Part shown: positions 57,188-64,000 of the stretch, one piece after another
Numbering within the stretch: position 1 is the first letter of the stretch
Layout: each line of letters opens with the position of its first letter
Source: Asterias rubens
Lineage: Eukaryota; Echinodermata; Asteroidea; Forcipulatida; Asteriidae
Assembly (NCBI RefSeq): GCF_902459465.1
Contig: NC_047069.1
Coordinates: 2,852,001 to 2,916,000, forward strand
Direction: 5' to 3'
Length of the DNA stretch: 64,000 nucleotides
Notes under the pieces: generated by a model
What the model was told of the DNA's origin: nothing
The model's database searches: none
Seen by the model: the letters and a program-made list of their open reading frames with translations, nothing else
Position numbers and translations under genes: made by a program

Positions 57188-57488
57188 CTTTTCCCCATGC
57201 GCACTTGGGCTCACACTATCAATCGGTACGTGTTGATGACCATGTTGATGTCGCCAGTGCAGAACTTCGACATATTTTCGGAAGTAATTTCTTCCATGGA
57301 TATATTTGTTAGCTGTGAACTAATTGAAAATGTAGTAAGAGACGTCACTTAGTAATGAATCATGAAAAAAATTTCAGATCAGGTAAAAAAGAAAATTTTA
57401 GTCAAATTTGTGTTCGCATTGTAAAGAAGCTTTACCAAGGACGTCAGTGCAGTGGCACTGACTGACGTCCTACCACTACCAGGGCTAC

Positions 57489-57616
57489 GTATCCATCATA
57501 TATTTTTCATTCATTTTTACAAAAAGGAATATAGGCCTAATATGTATTTTTTTTATAGTAAAATAATAAGATACTATTTTAGTTCATAACGAATGAAAAA
57601 CTTGTGGCAGGATACA
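57489..57616. repeat. Hairpin module 2, related to module 1
   Basis: 'gtatcc...tttttcattc' is mirrored by 'gaatgaaaaa...ggatac', and the loop shares 'catttttacaaaaagga' and 'aataagatactat' with module 1. The stems differ, so the loop is better conserved than the outer arms. Confidence 0.75.
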
Positions 57617-57699
57617 TAAATTGTTCTCTAACAATAACATGACAATTTTACACCCCACCGGGGCTATCTAGGGCATTATTAAATCATTATACCCCGGAC

Positions 57700-57856
57700 T
57701 GCTAACTAAAGGGGAGGCAAGGAATAGAAATTTACGTACAAATAAAAAAGAATATGTACATTACCATTCTGTGTCAGTTTAACCATGGTTTAACTGTCAC
57801 TTTGTTGAATGTCAGTCTCTCAACTCAGCGTCAAAACTCATAAAAAACGTGGTGGA
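57700..57856. repeat. Paralogous segment ending at the assembly gap
   Basis: Counterpart of 24,560-24,746. It is cut by the N run. Confidence 0.75.
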
Positions 57857-58356
57857 NNNNNNNNNNNNNNNNNNNNNNNNNNNNNNNNNNNNNNNNNNNN
57901 NNNNNNNNNNNNNNNNNNNNNNNNNNNNNNNNNNNNNNNNNNNNNNNNNNNNNNNNNNNNNNNNNNNNNNNNNNNNNNNNNNNNNNNNNNNNNNNNNNNN
58001 NNNNNNNNNNNNNNNNNNNNNNNNNNNNNNNNNNNNNNNNNNNNNNNNNNNNNNNNNNNNNNNNNNNNNNNNNNNNNNNNNNNNNNNNNNNNNNNNNNNN
58101 NNNNNNNNNNNNNNNNNNNNNNNNNNNNNNNNNNNNNNNNNNNNNNNNNNNNNNNNNNNNNNNNNNNNNNNNNNNNNNNNNNNNNNNNNNNNNNNNNNNN
58201 NNNNNNNNNNNNNNNNNNNNNNNNNNNNNNNNNNNNNNNNNNNNNNNNNNNNNNNNNNNNNNNNNNNNNNNNNNNNNNNNNNNNNNNNNNNNNNNNNNNN
58301 NNNNNNNNNNNNNNNNNNNNNNNNNNNNNNNNNNNNNNNNNNNNNNNNNNNNNNNN
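57857..58356. other. Assembly gap of exactly 500 N
   Basis: Round length means a placeholder of unknown true size. The expected first coding exon of the right TRIM gene (about 1.26 kb in the left gene) should be here, so at least about 1.2 kb is missing. Frames drawn across it are artefacts. Confidence 0.97.
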
Positions 58357-59831
58357 GGACACCAGAAGAAAACTATCGACCTACCACAAGGTAAGTCTTT
58401 TACAATTTAAGTCTTTAGTTAGAGGTGTATTAATGCTGTAACTCTCAGTTCAAACAGTTTTAAAAACTGCAGTTGAGTAGTTGTCAGTAGAACAGTATTT
58501 TGTGAAATTAAGTCATTACTCTTCCAAAACTGAAACCAAATCTGAGAAAGTTTAATCAAACTTATCAACTCAGATCGATCATTAAAACCTGCAGTGAGGG
58601 ACCTGTTTGGTTGCAAGGCCCCTTTGGTCATTGTCATGCTGGCATTTGTCCCCCACATAGGTTTTAATGTTTTTTATTTAGTATTCAAACAATTGTAATA
58701 TCTCAGGAAATTTGTTCACTCCTCCAGGTGTTGCCTTGGTTAATTTATTTTATTTTAAGTCGGATCATAATTGAGATTGATTAAATGACCTTGCAGGCTC
58801 TAGTGCTGTTGTTATACATACTTTCTACATGATCACTGAATCCACTCTATCTACTGTCATTCTGAAGATTTACATTCTTCTATTCAACACCATCAATAAA
58901 GAAGTTTCTATTTCTAAATGAAAGGATAAATAACAACAAGTAATGCAATTAAAAAGGAGTTAACCAGAGTTCTCTTGATAGTAGTCACCTTGCTAGTATG
59001 AACAGATTACTGTTTATTGTCCTACTGTATTTCAAAGTTGCACGTAGGTGCTTTGTGAGTTATTAGGAAAGTAATACTGACTTTTCTAATATAGGACAAA
59101 ATTTAATAAAGCAAACATATCTTTTGCATTTTTCACAATCATCAAATTAAACAGATTGAAAGTAATTTCCAAATTAATTGTCATTGTATTTACTCCTCTC
59201 CATTTATTAATTTGTTTTTCAGGTCCAGTGGCTGTTGCTGCATTCAAGAATCAGTTAGTGATTGTAGATGGGACCAACCCTGTCAAGATGTACAATAGGA
59301 ATGGCAACAAGATGTTTGAATTCCACACAGTGCCTCATAGTGAGGTGGGCAAGACACCAGTATACCTCCGCAGTGTAGCAGTCATAAAGGATACAATCAT
59401 GGTCGGGGATTGGAAGAGGTCAGTTATAACTAAACACAGATCCAGTGATGGTTCACTGATAGACACTGTTACAGTTCAGACTAAACCTCGCTACTTGGCC
59501 ATTGACAGCAAGGACAGAGTTGTAGTCAGTGGGTGCATTCCACAAGTAGACATTGTTGGAGTTGATGGTGGTACACTTGTTAGCATCAATCCAAAGATCA
59601 ATAGTCAACCAGTTGAATACTGCACAGGTGTATGCTGTGACAGCTCAGCTATCTATATTGCAGTGCAATGGGGCAAACACTGGTCATATTCATCAGTATG
59701 ACACTCAGGGTAGATTTCTCAGCTGTATTGCTCAGGGTCTGTACAGCCCATATGGAATCTCATTGACATCAGATGGTCAGCAGCTTGCAGTGGCAGACCA
59801 TAAATCAGTGAAGATTTATAACAAGGTGTAA
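58357..59831 (+). pseudogene. TRIM-NHL protein gene, right copy, 5' part in the gap, 5-bp net deletion in the NHL exon
   Basis: Only the last 34 bases of the first coding exon remain (58,357-58,390, ...HQKKTIDLPQ), followed by a donor. The acceptor ('tttttcag|GTCCAGTGG') at 59,221-59,222 opens the second exon in the correct phase. It reads GPVAVAAFKNQLVIVDGTNP..., a run of NHL blades that matches the left gene and keeps frame where the left copy has lost it (near 51,175 and 50,787). At about 59,661-59,680 it is 5 bp shorter than the left gene (AVQWGKHW instead of AVCNEDFNTGH), so it ends early at 59,699-59,701. The old frame resumes (QYDTQGRFLSCIAQGLYSP...) to the natural TAA at 59,829-59,831. 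Together the two genes outline the ancestral NHL domain, but neither is intact as assembled. Confidence 0.85.
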
Positions 59832-59927
59832 TGTTATCTGATTATGATGATACTGGTAAGAGAAATAAATGCTACAAGTACAACATGTACATTGACATGT
59901 AATGACCACAGAGTGTCCATACAGCTC

Positions 59928-59933
59928 AATAAA
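59928..59933 (+). terminator. Polyadenylation signal of the right TRIM gene
   Basis: AATAAA about 97 bp after the natural stop, at the mirrored position of the signal in the left gene. Confidence 0.7.
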
Positions 59934-61185
59934 AATCAATCAAGAATTAAAAAAGATGTGTGTTATTCATTCTTTAACCAAACAAACATCTTATCAGTTT
60001 AAATTGGAAACTCACATTTAGCTTGATTGATCAATAATATCAGTAATACATTCACACAATTGTTTTTTCGAATCATGATGTGAACCCTTAATGTTTAATT
60101 AACTCTTCTTAAAACACTTACAAATATTTGGACATGTGAATGGGTATGCAGGCTTTCACTGGAAATAACTTGAGTTGATTCATTTGATGTGTTTACAGTT
60201 TTTTTTTTCCTAAATCACCCTCAGATTCTTCCATGAGAAATGTTACCAGCCTTTGCCCTCCCATTTTTTATGATATTGGAGAGTAATTCAACACTGTTCA
60301 GTATAAGCCTGCATGTCCATTCCAACATTTATGGGTTGTTTGAGGTTCTGAAAAGATTTACAACTACTCTGAAAAAGTGTTAATGTAACGGTAGAAGAGT
60401 GCTCCCTTTATTGTTGTTCCTGTCCCATTCAAGATTGACCATGTATACTTTAATGACTTGTAATCAGAAAATAACATCTCTGCTAGTTGAGTAGAATTTG
60501 TTTTCATACTATCAACGTTGATTTGTAAAAGAACAACTGTTTTACCTTGTTATCCATTATCTTTCTCTACTGTCTAACCAATCTTAACTTCAGGATTTTA
60601 TATGATTTCGTTTTTATGTATTAAAAATGCCAACAAAATGTTCCACACAGGGATCATACAATTGTGACGGTAGAAATTGTCTATTCAAGATTGACAAAGT
60701 CTACTTCATTGATTTGTAATCAGAAATATAACATGGTGTTAGTTGAGCAGAATTCATTTTATAAACATCATGGTTGACTTGCAAAGGAACAATGGTTTAC
60801 TTTGTTTATTGTTATGTTCTTATAATGCTCTATGGCCTAATTGTATTGTATTCTAATGTAATACGTTTGTAGTATTTGTTGGTGAATATAATAGTAAGCA
60901 AACAAATTGCAGATCAGCCAAAATAATGAGGAGCATTGAAAGGTCAACTCTGATACCAATTTTTAAACAATTACCAGAAAGACTTTGCAACAGACATCAA
61001 CTGAAAACACATTTTACATTGTTTCTAACCTGTTGCTAGTCGGCTCTTGTGTAATTTATGACTAGACATATATTTTAAGTTCATTAAACTGAACTTGATT
61101 GTTGCTCTGATATACAAAGTTTGAAATCCTACTTGTATGTAGTTGTTGACCAACTTACTGACACTACAATCTGAGAATGAGTAAA
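59934..61185. other. 3' flank of the right TRIM gene (part of the right arm)
   Basis: Mirror of 49,213-50,464. No gene was seen. It retains the 17-bp inverted pair with minor changes. Confidence 0.6.
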
Positions 61186-61895
61186 TACGGAGTTCCCCCA
61201 ACTTGCTTGCTAAGCTGGATGGCTTTATACTAAGCACTCTAAATACTCCTGGATGACCCTGAATGTGGGTCAGATTGATCCAAACATGAGTCAGGTCTAA
61301 TTGGATCTAGAGTCAGGATGAGTAAATTATAGAGTTCCTCCAACTTCCCTGGTAAGCTGGATGGCTTTATACTAAGCACTCTTAATACTCCTGGATGACC
61401 CTGAATGTGGGTCAGATTGATCCAAACATGGGACAGGTCTAATTGAATCTAGAGTCAGGATGAGTAAATATAGAGTTCCCCAACTTGCCTGCTAAGCTGG
61501 ATGGCTTTATACTAAGCACTCTAGATACTCCTGGATGACCCTGAATGTGGGTCAGATTGATCCAAACATGGGACAGGTCTAATTGAATCTAGAGTCAGGA
61601 TGAGTAAATATAGAGTTCCCCGACTTGCCTGCTTAGCTGGATGGCTTCATACTAAGCACTCTAGATACTCCTGGATGACCCTGAATGTGGGTCAGATTGA
61701 TCCAAACATGGGTCAGGTATAATTGGATCTAGAGTGAGGATGAGTAATCATGGAGTTCCTCCAACTTGCCTGGTAAGCTGGATGGCTTTATACTAAGCAA
61801 TCTTAATACTCCTGGATGACCCTGAATGTGACTCAGATTGATCCAAACATTGGTCAGGTCTAATTGGATCTAGAGTCAGGGTCAGTTCTGAGTTA
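61186..61895. repeat. ~141-bp tandem repeat, five units (right arm)
   Basis: 'taattggatctagagt' and variants recur with spacings of 142, 140, 140 and 140 bp (anchors at about 61,301, 61,443, 61,583, 61,723 and 61,863). Same unit as 48,801-49,212, reverse orientation. Units three and four share 'ggacaggtctaattgaatct', a mark of recent local copying. Confidence 0.92.
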
Positions 61896-62558
61896 GGAGA
61901 TTTTAGAGTACATGGCAACTGTGAAGTAGGTTTGCTCTTGTAGACACAATTAATGGTGTGGAAAAAGTTGAACTAGAAATATTTGACTCTGAATCAATAA
62001 ACACCATTGATCACAGAATTGATTGAAACTTCTGATGACATAACTTTATAATGGTCTATGTAGATTGTTGTATTCCTATATCTTCATTTGACAATTGAAC
62101 TTGTTATTATAAATGATTCTTCCAATTGACTGTGATTGCTTTGATGTTAAGAAACAAGTGTACATTATGATCAAATCATATCAATATAAACATTTGTTTG
62201 GTATTAACCAATGAAGGAAGTTCAGTCTATTTTCTATAATCAAGATTTTTTTTCTGTAGTTAGTAAAAAGAAGTTTGGACTGATGTGTTAAACTTTCTGA
62301 ATTTGCTTTGATGTTAAGGAACATGTGTAAAGTGATTTAAAGATAAATATAATGTTTTTCCTGTTTGACATTTATTGGGAGTTAATTTTACTGGACTAAG
62401 ATTGTTTATCTGTAGTTAGTTCTAAAACAGTAGTTTAGTTAATGTTTCAAACTAGGTTTGATCTGTGTTTATATGTTTTTATGTACTGGACACTATTGGT
62501 AATTACTAAAAATGTAAATTGTTGTATTCCTATATCTTCATTTGACAATTGAACTTAA

Positions 62559-63353
62559 CTGCCGAGCGGTTAAGAGCACCGAATTCAGACTCTGGTGTTT
62601 CTGACCAGCAGAGTGTGGTTTCGAATCCCCAGCCGCGACACCTGTGACCTTAAGCAAGACAATTAAAGGAACACGTTGCCTTGGATCGGTCGAGTTGGTC
62701 TTTGAAAAGCATTTGTAACCGTTTTTTTATAAAATGCATATGATTAGAAAGATAATTTAATAGTAGAATATAATGATCCACACAAGTATCACTCGAAATT
62801 GCGTGGTTTTCCATTTACCTTGTCGACTAACAACGTCGGCCATTTATGGGCATGATGGGAGTCAAATTTTTGACTCCCATAATTGGCCGACCGTGTTAGT
62901 TCGCAAAGTAACAGGAAAACCACGCAATTTTGAGGCAAATTTGTGTGGATCATTGTATTCTACTTTTAAATCATCTTTCTGACCATATGCATTTTATAAC
63001 AAACGGTTACAAACGCTTTTCAAAGACCAACTCGACCGATCCAAGGCAACGTGTTCCTTTAACCATTGCTTCGTCCTTCGGATGGGACGTAAAAGTCGTT
63101 GGTCCCATGTGTTGTGTAACGCATGCAAAAGAACCCAGTGCACTAATCAAAAAGAGAAGGGGTTCGCCCTGGTGTTCCTGGTTGTGGCTGCCGTAGCACC
63201 TTGTATAGACCCTTATAAGGTGCTAACTAATTGGTTCTCAGAATTCATCACTGTTATAAGCTATCTTTCTGAAAGTTTGTATAAACTCAGCGCCTTGAGT
63301 ACCTTGTTTGGTAGATTTGTGCGCTGTATAAGACTTTGATATTATTATTATTA
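62559..63353 (+). repeat. Large SINE family S, copy 4 (right arm), split by a palindromic TTAA element
   Basis: The head 'gccgagcggttaagagcacc' plus 'ggtttcgaatccccagccgc' resembles a serine/leucine tRNA. The body follows after the interruption ('ccattgcttcgtccttcgga', 'gttcctggttgtggctgccg') with a tail 'gcgctgtataagactttgat' and ATT repeats. Frames at 62,773-63,339 only read the repeats. Confidence 0.9.
62663..63062. mobile_element. Long-palindrome TTAA element, right arm copy
   Basis: Same insertion as 47,613-47,997, at the same place in the same SINE, so it predates the inverted duplication. It is 400 bp long including both TTAAs and is slightly asymmetric at the centre ('catgatgggagtc' on one side only). 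Confidence 0.92.
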
Positions 63354-63552
63354 ATGATTCTTCCAATTAACTATAATTGCTTTGATCTTAAGAAACATGT
63401 GTACATTATGATCAAGTCATATAAAAAAAAATACTGCATACATTATACATGTATATGAGTTTGATATTGTATAATCAAGATAGTTTTCTGTAGTTAATAG
63501 TGGAAGCAATTTTATTACTTCCAAGTTCCAACTATCTTGATTTGCTTTTATG

Positions 63553-63928
63553 TTAATTGCACTGGACACTTTTAGCAGTTACTCAAAAAAATTGTTGGCA
63601 TAAAAACTTGGTAACGAGCAATGGAGAGCTGTTGATTGTACAAAACCTTGTGAGTAACAGATCCCTCTGAAGTAACATGGTTTTAGAGAAAGAGGTATTT
63701 TTTCTCTCTAAAATACTGAACTACTTCAGGTCTAAAGCATTTTTTTACGCATCTGAAAGTATGCAAAGTGTTGCAACAAGGGTGCATTTTCTTTCTTTAT
63801 TCTCTTGCAAATTCGATGACCAGTTGAGCCCAAATTTCCACAGGTCTGTTATGTTATGCATGTGTTGGGATACACCAAGTGAGAATACTGGTCTTTAACA
63901 TTTTACAAAACGTGTCCAGTGCCTTTAA
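63553..63928. mobile_element. TTAA element copy 12 (right arm)
   Basis: Mirror of 46,710-47,090. 'ttaattgcactggacacttt' at the left, 'cgtgtccagtgcctttaa' at the right. Confidence 0.85.
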
Positions 63929-64000
63929 GGAACAGGTGTACATTATAATCAAGTCGTATAAATACAAACACTTTATACATCATTTATAGGAGTTTGGTAT

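Larger units (their letters stand above)
58357..64000. repeat. Right arm of the large inverted repeat
   Basis: Mirror of 46,637-52,050. It starts directly at the gap, inside the end of TRIM exon 1, and continues past the window end. Confidence 0.93.

Noticed and set aside
57809-58441. Open frames running through the N gap
   Set aside because: They consist of unknown residues and are artefacts of the placeholder.
62773-63339. Three plus-strand frames (69-88 codons) mirrored at 47,336-47,902
   Set aside because: They are translations of the palindromic TTAA element and SINE family S, which explains why they appear twice.

Overview
The window is animal (metazoan) nuclear DNA. It is AT-rich and repeat-dense, with split genes, GT/AG splice sites, AATAAA polyadenylation signals, tRNA-derived SINEs, a Penelope-like element, a non-LTR retrotransposon and several DNA-transposon relics. 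The repeat style and the RING/B-box/NHL (TRIM) genes fit an echinoderm. A sea star is my guess, from memory of the abundant ~380 bp TTAA-bounded repeat, and it is not proven here. No operons, CRISPR arrays, rRNA genes or intact tRNA genes were seen.

Region 1 (1-25 kb) is a mosaic of nested duplications and insertions. It opens with a 96-bp minisatellite of nine units (295-1,077). Next come two ~380-bp TTAA elements, then two copies of one segment: copy A (3.76-6.07 kb) carries a Penelope-like insertion and copy B (7.8-11.9 kb) carries a broken non-LTR retrotransposon. Between them lies a hAT-like element (6,443-7,348). A ~5-kb direct duplication follows (12.2-14.2 kb and 17.2-19.3 kb), separated and followed by C/G-rich ~150-bp repeats. 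After these come a pogo/Tigger-like element (20,695-22,018), another TTAA element and an orphan spliced exon at 23,040-23,224. Both ends of this region match the 5' side of the TRIM locus at 54.2-57.9 kb, so it looks like a second, repeat-inflated copy of that locus.

Region 2 (25.9-36.6 kb) has no convincing gene. It holds two multi-copy arrays of unknown sequence (25.9-30.3 kb and 31.2-34.8 kb) and several tRNA-derived SINEs. Region 3 (40.8-44.1 kb, minus strand) holds four spliced exons of a coiled-coil-type protein with one frameshift. An exact 110-bp tandem array lies in one intron.

Region 4 (46.6-64 kb) is the main locus: two head-to-head TRIM-NHL paralogues on the arms of an inverted repeat at least 5.4 kb long. 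The left gene (minus) has a full RING/B-box/coiled-coil exon and an NHL exon with two apparent 1-bp deletions. The right gene (plus) has its first coding exon hidden by a 500-N gap, and its NHL exon has a 5-bp net deletion. Between them lies a candidate bidirectional promoter with mirrored splice donors. Both arms share a palindromic TTAA element nested in a SINE, and a ~141-bp tandem repeat that has expanded differently in each arm.
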